64,000 nt of DNA. Source: Altererythrobacter lutimaris (lineage in GTDB: Bacteria; Pseudomonadota; Alphaproteobacteria; Sphingomonadales; Sphingomonadaceae). The notes beneath the pieces are model-generated. The model searched no databases. It had not been told where the DNA came from and saw only the letters and a list, made by a program, of their open reading frames with translations. This document shows, piece by piece, positions 27,219-38,333 of this stretch (the first letter of the stretch is position 1; every line of letters begins with the position of its first letter). Location: assembly GCF_013371495.1 (NCBI RefSeq), contig NZ_JABWTA010000001.1, positions 1,844,001-1,908,000 of the forward strand. The letters are read 5' to 3'. The translations under genes and the position numbers were made by a program.

Positions 27219-27261
27219 ATGAGAAAAATTCAAGGCTGTTTCAAAGCTACGCGCGGAGCGA

Positions 27262-27756
27262 TCACAGCAGCTTCTGCCACCAGCAAACGTCCCGCCATCC
27301 GCCCAATTTCCATCCGACTTCGCGGTATACCCCGATCGAAGTGAAACCCATCGCTTCGTGCAAGCCGATGCTCGCGTCATTCGGCAGCGCGATTCCCGCA
27401 AACGCGCTGTGATATCTGCCTGACAGGTCTGCCAGCAGTGCCGCGTAGAGCTTCCTGCCAATGCCCCGGCGGGCATATTGCGGGTCGACATAGATCGCGA
27501 CATCGCAGGAGGATGCATAGGCGGGCCGGGTGCGATGCTGGCTGCCATAGGCATAGCCCGCGACCTCCCCCGCAGTCTCCGCTACGTACCAGGCATGACT
27601 TGCGCTGCAATCCGTAATGCGCTGCTGCATCTCGAGCTCGTCTGGTGCGTCTAATTCGAAACTGGTCCAGCTTTCCTCGACGAAGGGACGATAAATCGCG
27701 GCGCAGCGAAGTGCGTCGGCTCTTGCATCCGCCCTACGAACAAGGACTTCGCGCAT
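27262..27756 (-). CDS. GNAT acetyltransferase (phosphinothricin acetyltransferase-like)
   Basis: 164 residues. The GNAT fold shows AAIYRPFVEESWTSFELDAP near the start, the acetyl-CoA pyrophosphate loop YVDPQYARRGIGRKLYAALL and LHEAMGFTSIGVYREVGWK near the end, the pattern of the Pat/MnaT group that acetylates phosphinothricin or methionine analogues. It starts 18 nt after the GapR-like gene on the same strand. Confidence 0.88.
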   Translation of the reverse strand: MREVLVRRADARADALRCAAIYRPFVEESWTSFELDAPDELEMQQRITDCSASHAWYVAETAGEVAGYAYGSQHRTRPAYASSCDVAIYVDPQYARRGIGRKLYAALLADLSGRYHSAFAGIALPNDASIGLHEAMGFTSIGVYREVGWKLGGWRDVCWWQKLL

Positions 27757-27774
27757 GACCCCTCCAATCGCCGG

Positions 27775-28011
27775 TCACCCCAGCCCAAGCGCTGCCTTGT
27801 AGGTTTCCAGCACGGTTTCCATTTCCGCGCGGTCGTCGGGCTTCATCTTACGCAGGCGGACGATCTGGCGCATGATCTTGGTGTCATACCCGACCGCTTT
27901 CGCCTCGGCATAAACATCGCGAATGTCGTCGGCGATGCCTTTCTTCTCTTCTTCCAGGCGCTCAATGCGCTCGATCAACAGGCGCAGGCGGTCATCGGTG
28001 GCTTCAGCCAT
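27775..28011 (-). CDS. GapR-like DUF2312 DNA-binding protein
   Basis: 78 residues from the ATG at 28011. Highly charged coiled coil with [40 protein letters not shown] and [20 protein letters not shown]. This is the DUF2312/GapR family, whose Caulobacter member is a nucleoid protein that clamps overtwisted DNA. The length and motifs match well. Confidence 0.92.
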   Translation of the reverse strand: MAEATDDRLRLLIERIERLEEEKKGIADDIRDVYAEAKAVGYDTKIMRQIVRLRKMKPDDRAEMETVLETYKAALGLG

Positions 28012-28093
28012 CTGTGTGTCTCCAAAGATTATATGTGAATCAGTTGAGCTCTCGATAGCCAGCTGAAAGCTCCGATTGAACCCAGACAGCGAA

Positions 28094-28429
28094 TTATTCC
28101 TGTTGGTTTTTCGCAACGCTCGCTTGCATAGCTTCGATCTGCTCTGCGGTGGCTTCGCTTTGGCGGGTCGCTTTCCATTCTTCCATCGGCATGCCGTGGA
28201 TGATTTCGCGTGCGGCGGCCTTGTCTCCGTCAAAGCCTGCATCCCGAATCCAGTCCGCCAGGCAATTACGGCAAAAGCCCGCCAGCCCCATCAATTCGAT
28301 GTTCTGCGCATCGTGGCGATGCTGCAAATGCCGCGCGAGCCGGCGGAAGGCCGCAGCAGCCACTGCATCATCAAGACTGTCGAGAGCATCCGCCGCATCG
28401 AATTGAGGGCTTGGCGCATTCGTATCCAT
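28094..28429 (-). CDS. DUF1244-family protein
   Basis: 111 residues from the ATG at 28429 (AAGGA upstream). The conserved core [38 protein letters not shown] and [17 protein letters not shown] end (here [15 protein letters not shown]) is the DUF1244 signature, with a CxxC (FCRNCLA) that may bind metal. Function is unknown. It lies upstream of the GapR-like gene and divergent from pyk across 48 nt. Confidence 0.88.
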   Translation of the reverse strand: MDTNAPSPQFDAADALDSLDDAVAAAAFRRLARHLQHRHDAQNIELMGLAGFCRNCLADWIRDAGFDGDKAAAREIIHGMPMEEWKATRQSEATAEQIEAMQASVAKNQQE

Positions 28430-28477
28430 TGATACAATTCCTTGAGTTGCCACAAAGAGCTGCCATAGCACAATTCC

Positions 28478-29962
28478 ATGACAAAGCCCGCTTTGAACCA
28501 TTCCGGGGATCTCAAGTTCGATCCGCGTGGCCGCAAGGTCAAGATTCTTGCGACCGTTGGCCCGGCGAGCTCCTCGCCCGATATGCTGCGGCGGCTCTTC
28601 AAGGCGGGCGCGGATGCGTTCCGCGTCAATATGAGCCATGGCGAGCACGACGTGCACGCCAAAACGATTCTGGCGATCCGCGCGCTGGAGAAAGAATTTC
28701 ACCGGCCCATCGCTATTCTCGCTGACCTGCAAGGCCCCAAGCTGCGCGTGGGCACGTTCAAGAACGGGCAGGCGGTGATCCGCCATTCGGGCCATTTCAC
28801 GCTCGATCAAAATTCTGAGCCCGGCGACGAGACGCGCGTGCAATTGCCGCATCCCGAACTGTTCGGCCTGCTGGAAAAAGGCCAGCGGCTGCTGATCAAT
28901 GACGGCAAGATCAAGCTGAAAGTTATCAAGGCTGAAGCCGACAGCATATTGTGCTCAGCCGAGGTTGGCGGCGTTATCTCCGATCGTAAGGGCGTGAATG
29001 TGCCCGATGCTGAAGTCCCCATCCCTGCGCTCACAGAAAAAGACCGCAAGGATCTTGCTTTTGCGGTTCAGCAGGGCGTGGACTGGATCGGCCTCAGCTT
29101 TGTGCAGCGACCGGAAGATTTGGCTGAAGCGCGCAAGCTGATGGGCGGGTACGGCGCGCTGTGCGCGAAGATCGAAAAGCCCATGGCAGTGCGCCGCTTG
29201 GACGAGATCATGGAAGCAGCCGACGGCATCATGGTCGCGCGCGGTGATCTGGGCGTGGAACTGGAACCGCAAGAAGTGCCGCCGCTCCAGAAGAAGATCG
29301 TCAATGCCGCGCGCACTGCGGGCAAGCCGGTGATCGTCGCTACGCAAATGCTCGAAAGCATGATCGAAAGCCCGACACCGACGCGAGCAGAGGTCTCTGA
29401 CGTCGCCAATGCGGTCTATGACGGCGCGGATGCGGTCATGCTCTCGGCCGAGAGCGCGGCGGGTGACTGGCCGGAAGAATCGGTCACCATGATGGACAAG
29501 ATCGCAAGCCAGGTGGAGCGTGACGAAGGCTATCGCGCGCGGGTGCGGTTTCTCGATACGCCGCCGGATGCGACAACTTCCGACGCGCTTGCCCATGCGT
29601 GCATGACCATCGCTGACACAGTCCCGATCAGCGCGATCACCGTTTTCACCTCGTCGGGCTCAACCGCGCGACGTGTCGCACGCGAGCGGCCGGACACGCC
29701 TATGCTGGTATTGACGCCCAGCATGCGCACTGCGCGGCGGGTAGCGCTGCTGTGGGGCGCGCATGCCGTCGCCACCAAGGACATTGGCAGCTTTGAGGAG
29801 ATGATCGCCAAAGGCAAGCGCATGGCGCTCAGGCATGGCATGGGCAAAGCCGGCAGCAAGCTGATCGCGCTGGCCGGTGTCCCTTTCGGAACGCCTGGCG
29901 CCACTAACCTGCTGCACGTCGTTACGCTCACCGGAGATGAACTGGAGCGACACAAAAGTTAA
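28478..29962 (+). CDS. pyk: Pyruvate kinase
   Basis: 494 residues. Barrel and B domains show KILATVGPASSSPDMLRRLF, RVNMSHGEHD, the metal site CAKIEKPMAVRRLDEI and ARGDLGVELEPQEVP, the catalytic-Thr region VATQMLESMIESPTPTRAEV and GADAVMLSAESAAGDWP; the C-terminal regulatory domain follows (VFTSSGSTARRVARERP). It makes ATP and pyruvate from phosphoenolpyruvate at the end of glycolysis or the Entner-Doudoroff pathway. Confidence 0.96.
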   Translation: MTKPALNHSGDLKFDPRGRKVKILATVGPASSSPDMLRRLFKAGADAFRVNMSHGEHDVHAKTILAIRALEKEFHRPIAILADLQGPKLRVGTFKNGQAVIRHSGHFTLDQNSEPGDETRVQLPHPELFGLLEKGQRLLINDGKIKLKVIKAEADSILCSAEVGGVISDRKGVNVPDAEVPIPALTEKDRKDLAFAVQQGVDWIGLSFVQRPEDLAEARKLMGGYGALCAKIEKPMAVRRLDEIMEAADGIMVARGDLGVELEPQEVPPLQKKIVNAARTAGKPVIVATQMLESMIESPTPTRAEVSDVANAVYDGADAVMLSAESAAGDWPEESVTMMDKIASQVERDEGYRARVRFLDTPPDATTSDALAHACMTIADTVPISAITVFTSSGSTARRVARERPDTPMLVLTPSMRTARRVALLWGAHAVATKDIGSFEEMIAKGKRMALRHGMGKAGSKLIALAGVPFGTPGATNLLHVVTLTGDELERHKS

Positions 29963-30023
29963 GCGCCCCTTCAGGTGATGAAGCGCTGTTTGCTGCATCT
30001 CACGTGCTTGATGGAGGCGCACC

Positions 30024-31157
30024 GTGCGGAAAATCAGTCAGCTATGCGTGGCAGCACTCGCTGCTCTGGCGCTCACCGCTTGCGATGAAGATGACAGACC
30101 GTCCCAGCCGCTCCCGGTCGCAGCGCCTGACACGCATCAAACCGCCATGGGTTTCACCCCCTGGCCCGCTGATCTCACGGCAGACGGAGTGGATCGAGCC
30201 TACGAATTTCTAAGCCAGAATGGCAATCTCATCGCGCACCACTTCGATGGTGGAATCCCGTGGGATGAAGCACTTACGGGCGATCCGTTCCCGCAGCATT
30301 TGCGTAATGATTGGCAGAACCGCCAAACCCGCACACCCAATGGCTTCAAGACTCTGGTCGCGATCACGCCGCTCAATTTTGACCGCGATAATCTCGCATC
30401 CGCGTGGACCAATAAAGGCGAAAACCAGACCTTGCCGCGACGCTGGGCATCGCGCTCACTGGATGATGCATCGGTCAAGAAGGCCTATCTCAATTATGCT
30501 GAGCGCGTAGTGGAAGTCTTCGATCCGGATTTCTTCGCAATCGGGATCGAAGCGAACATCATGATCTCGAAATCGCCTGAAAAATGGCAGGAGTATCTCG
30601 CTTTGAACGCCCATGTCTATCGCGGCATCAAGCGGAAATACCCTGATCTTCCGGTGTTCACGAGCGTGCAGTACGAGCACCTGCGCGGGATTGAAGACGA
30701 AGCGAAGCCGAACCTCGCTAAGCAAGCCCCGGCGGTTCGCGAGCTCATGCGGCATAGCGATCTGATGGCGCTTAGCACTTATCGATTTGGCGATTTGCAC
30801 CCGAACCCCATGACAGCGGACTATTTTGATGTTGCAGAAAGCTTCGGCAAGCCGATTGCGATCGCGGAATCAGGCGCAATGTCCAAGCCAGTCAGAATAT
30901 TCGGGATCAGGCTTCCGGCGAATGAGCGCGGGCAGGCCGCGTTTGTTGGCGGCCTTCTCGATCACGCCGCAGAGAAGGACTTTCCGTTTGTCGTCAATTG
31001 GGTGGCTGTCGATTTCGACCCGATGATCCCCAAACTGCCTTCGCCGCTGGACGAAATAGCCAAGGCTTGGGTTCACACAGGGCTTCAAAACGCTGACGGC
31101 GATGACAAACAAGCGCTCAGCGTGTGGCGCAGCTATCTCGACGAGTATGAGGATTAA
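30024..31157 (+). CDS. Lipoprotein, putative clan-A glycoside hydrolase
   Basis: 377 residues from a GTG behind ATGGAGG. A lipobox ends the signal (LALTACDED). The body looks like a TIM barrel: an early strand MGFTPWPADLT, a mid strand FFAIGIEANIMIS where Glu sits at the usual acid/base position (N-E in clan A), and IAIAESGAM where Glu sits at the nucleophile strand, then FPFVVNWVAVDFD. This suggests a GH53/GH42-like enzyme, but the acid/base motif is not canonical (IEAN rather than xNE). Substrate unknown. Confidence 0.6.
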   Translation: MRKISQLCVAALAALALTACDEDDRPSQPLPVAAPDTHQTAMGFTPWPADLTADGVDRAYEFLSQNGNLIAHHFDGGIPWDEALTGDPFPQHLRNDWQNRQTRTPNGFKTLVAITPLNFDRDNLASAWTNKGENQTLPRRWASRSLDDASVKKAYLNYAERVVEVFDPDFFAIGIEANIMISKSPEKWQEYLALNAHVYRGIKRKYPDLPVFTSVQYEHLRGIEDEAKPNLAKQAPAVRELMRHSDLMALSTYRFGDLHPNPMTADYFDVAESFGKPIAIAESGAMSKPVRIFGIRLPANERGQAAFVGGLLDHAAEKDFPFVVNWVAVDFDPMIPKLPSPLDEIAKAWVHTGLQNADGDDKQALSVWRSYLDEYED

Positions 31158-31173
31158 GTGAGGCTAGGGCCGC

Positions 31174-31461
31174 TTAAGCAGCCAGACGGCTCAAATGCTC
31201 CAGCGTCGGCTCGTAGAGCGGTTCTTCAAACGCGATCCCTGCGCGCTCGTCCTCATTCCAGACAACTTCAGCAGGCTGATAATTGAGACCGGGAAGCTTG
31301 ATCGAAATCGTCTCGCCGGGGCGGATCGACCATGCTCGCGCATCGACCATGCAGCCACCAAGGCTGATATCGAGCACCGGCAATTGCAGTTTGCGACCGG
31401 AATGATAGCGCACTTCAGCATCGTAGGCTGCGGTGAACCGGTCGTCTTTTCTGCGCTCCAT
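31174..31461 (-). CDS. PilZ domain protein
   Basis: 95 residues from the ATG at 31461, the one with a ribosome site (AGGAGC). A stand-alone PilZ domain with both c-di-GMP motifs: R4-x3-R8 (RRKDDR) and DISLGG (31-36). Expected to bind c-di-GMP and act through protein contact. It is convergent with the lipoprotein gene. Confidence 0.9.
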   Translation of the reverse strand: MERRKDDRFTAAYDAEVRYHSGRKLQLPVLDISLGGCMVDARAWSIRPGETISIKLPGLNYQPAEVVWNEDERAGIAFEEPLYEPTLEHLSRLAA

Positions 31462-31630
31462 TCTCTTCGCTCCTGAATCGTTCACGCTTACTGCAGGTGC
31501 GAGAGTGGTCGAACCGTGCTTGCTGTGAAGTAACGCATTAGGCTTGCCAGACCTGTTACGAGCATGGCGAGCAAATGGTTTGCGAACGTGGTTTCGCGCT
31601 GGTTAAAGCGAGGCTCCGGTTTGAGATTGT

Positions 31631-31966
31631 TCAGTTACCGAGTGCGATAATCGTGGCATATGCGAGTAGGCTCCAAGGCGATGATACTTCCCCTAATCCG
31701 CCAAGATAATCGCTAATCTCCGGATCTGAGAGATATTTAGCCAGCCTTTTTATGTATTGTGTCGCTTCCACATCGGGACCGATCTCGAAGTGCAAAGCTC
31801 GCTCTGTATTGTCTGCAAGGAATGACAAGAGTTCCGTGTAGTCTTCGAATGACTGTACATCCAAGCATAGCTCGTCCGGCAGATGGTGCGTATGGTGATC
31901 GAAGCCCTCTGCCCACGGAAGCCCAGCCAAATGCTCGTCGAGTTTCGTTCGGAACTGGCTTTTCAT
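31631..31966 (-). CDS. Unknown protein downstream of gltX
   Basis: 111 residues from the ATG at 31966, one base after the gltX stop. No family is recognised. It is acidic with several His (FDHHTHHLPDELCLD near 40) and a hydrophobic C-terminus (PWSLLAYATIIALG). AT content is somewhat higher than in gltX. Cotranscription with gltX is likely from the spacing. Confidence 0.6.
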   Translation of the reverse strand: MKSQFRTKLDEHLAGLPWAEGFDHHTHHLPDELCLDVQSFEDYTELLSFLADNTERALHFEIGPDVEATQYIKRLAKYLSDPEISDYLGGLGEVSSPWSLLAYATIIALGN

Positions 31967-31967
31967 T

Positions 31968-33296
31968 TCATGAAGCCGCCGCTTTTTCCAGCCGCTTGCG
32001 AGCCTCGTCTTCGCCAATCAGCGGAAGCAGCTCGCCCATGTCGGGACCGTGATTCATGCCCGTAAGCGCCTGGCGCAGCGGCAGGAACAGCTGCTTACCT
32101 TTGCGACCAGTGCTCTCTTTCAAAGCGGAGGTCAGCGCGCCCCACGGATCATCGCTCCATACGAGCGTTGACGCAGCTTCGCTCAGATAAGCGCGGTCTT
32201 CATGCTCAAATGCAGGTTGCTCGATTGGGCCAGTGACCAGTCGCCACCATTCGCTCACTTCGCCAATGGTCGAGATATTCGGCCGAACGGCATGCCAGCC
32301 TGCTTCGTCCATACCCTCAGGTAAGCGGCCAGCAACATCGGTAAATTCTGTTTGATGGACAATCGCGGTGTTCACGCGCTCCAACTCCGCATCGTCAAAC
32401 TTTGCAGGCGCACGGCCGAAGGTTGAAAGGTCGAAGGTCTCAAGCAGAGCGTGGATGTCTGCTATCGGCTCAACGGGAAGCGAGGTTCCAAGCCGCGCAA
32501 GCAGCGCGATAATCGCTTCTGGCTCAACGCCTTTATCCCGGAAAGCATCGCAGCCGAGTGAGCCCAAGCGCTTGGAGAGCTTACCTTCGCGCCCAACCAG
32601 CAGAGCTTCATGCGCAAAACTGGGCGGCGCGCTGCCCAGCGCTTCGAACATCTGGATCTGGACTGCGGTGTTGGAGACATGGTCTTCACCGCGCAGCACG
32701 CTTGTCACGCCCATCTCTATATCATCGACCGCGCTCGGCAGCATATAGAGCCAGCTGCCGTCAGCGCGACGGATCACCGGATCGGAAAGCTGTGCCGGAT
32801 CGAATTTCTGCGCGCCCCGCACACCGTCTTCCCATGTAATCGGCGCGTCATGGTCAAGCTTGAAGCGCCAGTGCGGCTGGACGCCTTCCGCTTCTTTCGC
32901 CGCACGTTCTTCATCGGCCAGCTGCAACGCCCCGCGATCATAAATCGGCGGAAGCCCGCGCCCGAGCAGGACCTTGCGTTTGAGCTCGAGTTCCTGCGCA
33001 GTTTCATAAGCGGGATAGACTCGCCCTGCGGCTTTCAGTTTTTCAAACGCCGCATCATACAACGCAAGCCGCTGCGACTGGCGCTCCTCAGCGTCTGGCG
33101 TGATGCCCAGCCAGCTCAAATCCTCGCGGATCGCATGGACATATTCTTCCTTGCTGCGCTCCGCATCAGTGTCGTCAATACGCAGGAGAAAGCGTCCGTC
33201 CGCCTTCTTTGCGAGCATCCAGTTGTGGAGCGCAGTGCGGATATTGCCGACATGCAAATGGCCTGTGGGTGAAGGAGCAAAACGAGTGGTTGTCAT
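31968..33296 (-). CDS. gltX: Glutamyl-tRNA synthetase
   Basis: 442 residues. Class I synthetase with the HIGH-type motif FAPSPTGHLHVGNIRTALHN and KMSKS-type GREGKLSKRLGSLG. It is short for GltX (about 470) and of the type found as second copies in alphaproteobacteria, so charging of tRNA-Gln as well as tRNA-Glu is possible; this cannot be decided here. Confidence 0.93.
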   Translation of the reverse strand: MTTTRFAPSPTGHLHVGNIRTALHNWMLAKKADGRFLLRIDDTDAERSKEEYVHAIREDLSWLGITPDAEERQSQRLALYDAAFEKLKAAGRVYPAYETAQELELKRKVLLGRGLPPIYDRGALQLADEERAAKEAEGVQPHWRFKLDHDAPITWEDGVRGAQKFDPAQLSDPVIRRADGSWLYMLPSAVDDIEMGVTSVLRGEDHVSNTAVQIQMFEALGSAPPSFAHEALLVGREGKLSKRLGSLGCDAFRDKGVEPEAIIALLARLGTSLPVEPIADIHALLETFDLSTFGRAPAKFDDAELERVNTAIVHQTEFTDVAGRLPEGMDEAGWHAVRPNISTIGEVSEWWRLVTGPIEQPAFEHEDRAYLSEAASTLVWSDDPWGALTSALKESTGRKGKQLFLPLRQALTGMNHGPDMGELLPLIGEDEARKRLEKAAAS

Positions 33297-33370
33297 AGTG
33301 CGCGCGGATAGCGGCGCTTTGTGACGGCGGCAAGCAGAACGGCCCGCCAGAACGATTTCGGCAAGGCCAG

Positions 33371-33805
33371 CTAACCCGCCGCGAACTCAGCAGCGACGAA
33401 GGTCATCGCTTGCTCCCATAGCAGATCAACGCGGCCAGCTTTCATGAGACCGTCGAGTTGGTGAACAAAGGCTTCGCGGTCGCGGGCTGATACCGCTTGA
33501 ACGGCCCGCCCCATCGTGGCTTCATCCAGAGTAAGGGCGCGACAACACGCTCGCCCCACCTGGATCGGTTCAGGCCAAACCGACGTAAGCGTTTCAACCA
33601 GATCGAGCGCTGCAATAGCTGATGTAACATTGCCCAGTCTCGCCGCAAGCTCCGGCACAGGATCGCGTTTGGCACGCCGATGGATTGCAATCAATCGAAG
33701 CGAGAAAACGAACCTGACCGCAAGAGTATCGAGCTCATCGACGTGAGGTCGCTCCTGCAATTTTTCGATCCATGAAGCGGCGCTTGTCGGTTCGGATTGT
33801 CGCAC
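33371..33805 (-). CDS. Unknown helical protein
   Basis: 144 residues from a GTG at 33805 with GGGAG in good position. Helical and Arg/Ala-rich; segments such as VRFVFSLRLIAIHRRAKRDP and RAVQAVSARDREAFVHQLDG. No motif was recognised. It follows the rpoC terminator and precedes gltX on the same strand (74 nt gap). Confidence 0.6.
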   Translation of the reverse strand: MRQSEPTSAASWIEKLQERPHVDELDTLAVRFVFSLRLIAIHRRAKRDPVPELAARLGNVTSAIAALDLVETLTSVWPEPIQVGRACCRALTLDEATMGRAVQAVSARDREAFVHQLDGLMKAGRVDLLWEQAMTFVAAEFAAG

Positions 33806-33911
33806 AAAAGCACTCCCACGATTCTGAAACCTGCAAGCGGAGTATCTTAAATGCGAACGCTTCGCAATATCATTTAGGCTGCGTGACGTCATCTCGACGC
33901 AGTCTTTGCAC

Positions 33912-33946
33912 AGAAAACCCCGCCGAAGCGTCAGCTCCAGCGGGGT
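33912..33946 (-). terminator. Factor-independent terminator of rpoC
   Basis: On the minus strand ACCCCGC and GCGGGGT pair around a 16-nt loop and TTTTCT follows. It lies 35-70 nt past the rpoC stop. Confidence 0.7.
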
Positions 33947-33980
33947 CTTGTGTGCGTTTGAGCGCGTGAGTGCTTAGCGA

Positions 33981-36900
33981 TTATTCAGCAGCGTCTCCGC
34001 CACCGCCCATAGCAGCTTTCATCGCGTCTTCAGAAGGAACTGCGTCCGCTTCCGGTTCTGGCTCACTTTCGTTAGCCACTGCCAAAGCTTCCTGCTGCTT
34101 CTTCCACTGCGCACGAAGCGCGGCGTCACGGCTCGATGCTGTCACACGCATGCGGTTCATGCCAGCGCCCGTGCCTGCCGGGATCAAGCGGCCCACGATC
34201 ACGTTCTCTTTCAGACCGATCAGTGTGTCCTGCTTGCCTTCAACCGCGGCCTGCGTGAGCACGCGCGTGGTTTCCTGGAACGAAGCAGCCGAGATGAACG
34301 AACGCGTCTGCAGCGAGGCCTTTGTGATGCCGAGCAGGATCGGCGTGCCTTCAGCAGGCTTCTTGCTCTTCGTCAGCTTGGCATTCACTTCGAGCATTTC
34401 AGCGAGGTCAATCTGTTCACCCGGCAGCAGCGTGGTGTCTCCGCCATCGGTGATTTCGACCTTCTGCAGCATCTGGCGAACAATCACTTCGATGTGCTTG
34501 TCGTTGATCTTCACGCCCTGCAATCGGTAGACTTCCTGGATCTCGTTGACGAGGTACTCAGCCAAAGCTTCAATCCCCAAAACTTCCAGGATGTCATGCG
34601 GGTTGGGCGAGCCGGAAATCAACGTGTCGCCCTTCTTCACGAAGTCGCCTTCCTGAACGTCGATGACCTTGGTCTTCGGGATCAGATACTCGACGCGATC
34701 TCCCTCCTCCGGAACGATGGCGATCTTGCGCTTCGCCTTGTATTCACGGACGAACTCGATCTTGCCCGAGATTTTCGCGATCACCGACACATCCTTCGGC
34801 ATGCGGGCTTCGAACAGCTCCGCAACACGCGGCAGACCGCCGGTGATGTCGCGCGTTTTTGCCGCTTCACGCGAAGCACGGGCAAGAATGTCACCCGCCT
34901 GTACCTCCTGACCATCGTCGACCGAGAGCGTCGTACCCGGAGCCAGCATGTAACGCTGCGCTTCGGTTTCTTCGCCTTTCTTACCAGTCGACTCTTCGCC
35001 CATCAGCGTAAGCCGCGGACGCAAATCATCGTTCTTCTTGCGGCCTGTTGCACGGTTTTCCGTGACAACGCGCTGCGCAATACCGGTCGCTTCGTCCGAA
35101 CGCTCTTCCAGCGTCGTGCCTTCGACGAGGTCTTGATACTTCACAACGCCCGATTGCTCGGTAATGATCGGCAAAGTGAACGGATCCCACTCAGCAAGAC
35201 GGTCGCCTTCCTTCACTTTCGCGCCATCCTTGAACATTAGCACGGTACCGTAAGGCACCTTGTGCATTTCACGCTCGCGGCCTTCCTTGTCGATCACAGC
35301 GATCTCGCCGTTACGAGCAAGCGAAAGGATGCGGCCCTTCTTGTCGGTGATGGTCGGCATGTCGCGATATTCGATCTTGCCGTCCGAAATCGACTCAAGG
35401 TGCGAGGTTTCGTTGAGCTGCGCTGCACCGCCGATGTGGAAGGTCCGCATCGTCAGCTGCGTGCCCGGCTCACCGATGGACTGAGCAGCGATAACGCCAA
35501 CAGCTTCACCGATGTTCACAGGCGTACCGCGAGCCAGGTCACGGCCATAGCACGTCGCACACACGCCTTGCTCTGCTTCGCAGACCAGCGGCGAGCGGAT
35601 TTTCGCGCTTTGCACTTCAGCTTCTTCGATCAGCTTGACCATCGGTTCGTCGATCAGCGTTCCCGCTTTCACGATAACTTCGTCGGTCTTCGCATTGATG
35701 AGATCTTCTGCAACCGTACGGCCAAGAATACGCTCACCCAGCGAAGCGATGACAGAACCACCCTGAACGATGGCACGCATTTCCAGCGCGTTATCGGTTT
35801 TGCAGTCCTCTTCAACGATCACGCAGTCTTGCGAGACGTCAACCAGACGGCGGGTCAGGTAACCCGAGTTCGCCGTCTTGAGCGCGGTATCGGCAAGGCC
35901 CTTACGAGCGCCGTGGGTCGAGTTGAAGTATTCAAGAACGGTCAGACCTTCCTTGAAGTTCGAGATGATCGGTGTTTCGATGATCTCGCCTGAAGGCTTG
36001 GCCATCAGACCGCGCATACCGGCAAGCTGCTTCATCTGCGCTGGCGAACCACGCGCACCGGAGTGGCTCATCATGTAGATTGAGTTGATCTCAGCCTGCT
36101 TACCGTCCTTGTCGATCGGCTGGGCTTTAATCTCGTCCATCATGGCGTCCGCCACCTGGTCACCGCAACGGCTCCAGGCGTCGATCACCTTGTTGTACTT
36201 CTCTTGCTGGGTGATGAGGCCGTCCTGATACTGCTGCTCGTAGTCAGCAACCAGCTTCTTGGTCTCTTCAACCATGCCATCCTTCGAGTCCGGAATGATC
36301 ATGTCATCCTTACCGAAGGAGATGCCGGCCTTGAACGCGTGACGGAAGCCCAGCACCATGATCGCGTCAGCGAACAGCACTGTGTCCTTCTGACCCGTGT
36401 GGCGATACACTTCATCGATCACATCACCGATATCCTTCTTGGTCAGAAGGCGGTTGACGATGTCGAACGGAACCTTGTGGTTCTTCGGCAGACATTCGCC
36501 GATCAGCATACGGCCTGGCGTCGTGACAAAGCGCTGCATGCTGACTTTGCCCTTTTCATCAGCCTGCGGGACGCGCGCGATGATCTTGGTGTGCAGCGTA
36601 ACAGACTTCGTCTCAAGCGCGTGGTGCACTTCCGCCATGTCGGCAAAGCGCGGCAGCTTCTCGACCTTATCGCCGCCCTTCTCTTCGATATATTCCGGCG
36701 CCTTCTCCTGCCGCTCCATAGAGAGGTAGTAGAGACCCAGAACCATATCCTGCGAAGGAACGATGATCGGCTTGCCGTTGGCAGGCGAGAGGATGTTGTT
36801 GGTCGACATCATCAGCACGCGTGCTTCAAGCTGCGCTTCAAGCGAGAGCGGCACGTGGACCGCCATCTGGTCACCGTCAAAGTCAGCGTTGAAGGCTGCG

Positions 36901-38264
36901 CAGACCAGCGGGTGAAGCTGGATCGCCTTACCTTCGATCAGCACAGGTTCGAACGCCTGAATGCCAAGACGGTGAAGCGTTGGCGCACGGTTCAGCAGAA
37001 CCGGGTGCTCACGGATCACTTCGTCAAGGATGTCCCAGACTTCCTTGCGCTCTTTCTCGACCCACTTCTTCGCTTGCTTCAAGGTCATCGACAGACCCTT
37101 CGCATCAAGACGGGCATAGATGAACGGCTTGAACAGCTCCAAAGCCATCTTCTTCGGAAGACCGCACTGGTGCAGCTTCAGTTCCGGACCGGTCACGATG
37201 ACCGAACGGCCTGAATAGTCGACGCGCTTACCCAGAAGGTTCTGACGGAAGCGGCCTTGCTTGCCCTTGAGCATGTCGGAAAGCGACTTCAGCGGACGCT
37301 TGTTCGCGCCCGTGATGACGCGGCCGCGACGGCCATTGTCGAACAAAGCGTCAACCGCCTCTTGCAGCATGCGCTTCTCGTTACGGACAATGATGTCCGG
37401 CGCGCGAAGCTCGATCAGACGCTTCAAACGGTTGTTACGGTTGATCACGCGGCGATACAGATCGTTGAGATCAGACGTCGCGAAACGGCCACCATCCAGC
37501 GGCACCAGCGGGCGCAGCTCTGGCGGGATCACAGGGATCACTTCAAGGATCATCCACTCCGGACGGTTGCCCGATTCGATGAAGCTCTCAACGACCTTCA
37601 GCCGCTTGATGATCTTCTTCGGCTTCAATGCAGACTTGGTCGTCGCAAGCTCTTCCAGCAGGTCTTCCTTTTCCTGCTCGAGATCGAGATCCATCAGCAT
37701 GATCTTGACCGCTTCCGCACCGATGCCAGCAGAGAAAGCGTCTTCGCCATACTCATCCTGTGCTTCGAGCAGCTCGTCTTCCGTCAGCAGCTGGTACTTC
37801 TCCAGCGGCGTCAGGCCGGGCTCGATCACGATGTAGCTCTCGAAATAGAGCACACGCTCAAGCTGCTTCAGCTGCATGTCGAGCAGCAGGCCGATGCGCG
37901 AAGGCAGCGACTTCAGGAACCAGATATGCGCAACCGGCGCGGCCAGTTCGATGTGGCCCATGCGCTCACGGCGAACCTTGGTGACAGTGACTTCAACGCC
38001 GCACTTTTCGCAGACGACGCCTTTGTACTTCATGCGCTTGTACTTGCCGCAGAGGCACTCATAGTCCTTTACCGGACCGAAGATGCGCGCGCAGAACAGG
38101 CCGTCACGCTCAGGCTTGAACGTACGATAGTTGATCGTTTCCGGCTTCTTGATTTCGCCGAAAGACCAGCTGCGGATACGCTCTGGCGAAGCGAGGCCGA
38201 TCTGGATCTGGTCAAAGGTTTCCGGCTTGGCCAGCTGGTTGGTGAATTTTGTCAGTTCGTTCAT
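33981..38264 (-). CDS. rpoC: RNA polymerase beta' subunit
   Basis: 1427 residues. Begins [20 protein letters not shown]; the zinc site [20 protein letters not shown], the catalytic Mg site [14 protein letters not shown], and the trigger-loop region with [20 protein letters not shown] are all present. Full length. SD AAGGGAAC before the ATG. It is separated from rpoB by a 131-residue secreted-protein gene. Confidence 0.98.
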   Translation of the reverse strand: MNELTKFTNQLAKPETFDQIQIGLASPERIRSWSFGEIKKPETINYRTFKPERDGLFCARIFGPVKDYECLCGKYKRMKYKGVVCEKCGVEVTVTKVRRERMGHIELAAPVAHIWFLKSLPSRIGLLLDMQLKQLERVLYFESYIVIEPGLTPLEKYQLLTEDELLEAQDEYGEDAFSAGIGAEAVKIMLMDLDLEQEKEDLLEELATTKSALKPKKIIKRLKVVESFIESGNRPEWMILEVIPVIPPELRPLVPLDGGRFATSDLNDLYRRVINRNNRLKRLIELRAPDIIVRNEKRMLQEAVDALFDNGRRGRVITGANKRPLKSLSDMLKGKQGRFRQNLLGKRVDYSGRSVIVTGPELKLHQCGLPKKMALELFKPFIYARLDAKGLSMTLKQAKKWVEKERKEVWDILDEVIREHPVLLNRAPTLHRLGIQAFEPVLIEGKAIQLHPLVCAAFNADFDGDQMAVHVPLSLEAQLEARVLMMSTNNILSPANGKPIIVPSQDMVLGLYYLSMERQEKAPEYIEEKGGDKVEKLPRFADMAEVHHALETKSVTLHTKIIARVPQADEKGKVSMQRFVTTPGRMLIGECLPKNHKVPFDIVNRLLTKKDIGDVIDEVYRHTGQKDTVLFADAIMVLGFRHAFKAGISFGKDDMIIPDSKDGMVEETKKLVADYEQQYQDGLITQQEKYNKVIDAWSRCGDQVADAMMDEIKAQPIDKDGKQAEINSIYMMSHSGARGSPAQMKQLAGMRGLMAKPSGEIIETPIISNFKEGLTVLEYFNSTHGARKGLADTALKTANSGYLTRRLVDVSQDCVIVEEDCKTDNALEMRAIVQGGSVIASLGERILGRTVAEDLINAKTDEVIVKAGTLIDEPMVKLIEEAEVQSAKIRSPLVCEAEQGVCATCYGRDLARGTPVNIGEAVGVIAAQSIGEPGTQLTMRTFHIGGAAQLNETSHLESISDGKIEYRDMPTITDKKGRILSLARNGEIAVIDKEGREREMHKVPYGTVLMFKDGAKVKEGDRLAEWDPFTLPIITEQSGVVKYQDLVEGTTLEERSDEATGIAQRVVTENRATGRKKNDDLRPRLTLMGEESTGKKGEETEAQRYMLAPGTTLSVDDGQEVQAGDILARASREAAKTRDITGGLPRVAELFEARMPKDVSVIAKISGKIEFVREYKAKRKIAIVPEEGDRVEYLIPKTKVIDVQEGDFVKKGDTLISGSPNPHDILEVLGIEALAEYLVNEIQEVYRLQGVKINDKHIEVIVRQMLQKVEITDGGDTTLLPGEQIDLAEMLEVNAKLTKSKKPAEGTPILLGITKASLQTRSFISAASFQETTRVLTQAAVEGKQDTLIGLKENVIVGRLIPAGTGAGMNRMRVTASSRDAALRAQWKKQQEALAVANESEPEPEADAVPSEDAMKAAMGGGGDAAE

Positions 38265-38333
38265 GACTTAGTTCCCTTAAGGGGATGAATTCTTTCGAGG
38301 CGGAATATGGAATAAGCGCTCGCGCGCCTCTCC

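Noticed and set aside
29963..29992. Possible pyk terminator
   Set aside because: Only a 5-bp stem with a long loop; too weak to call.
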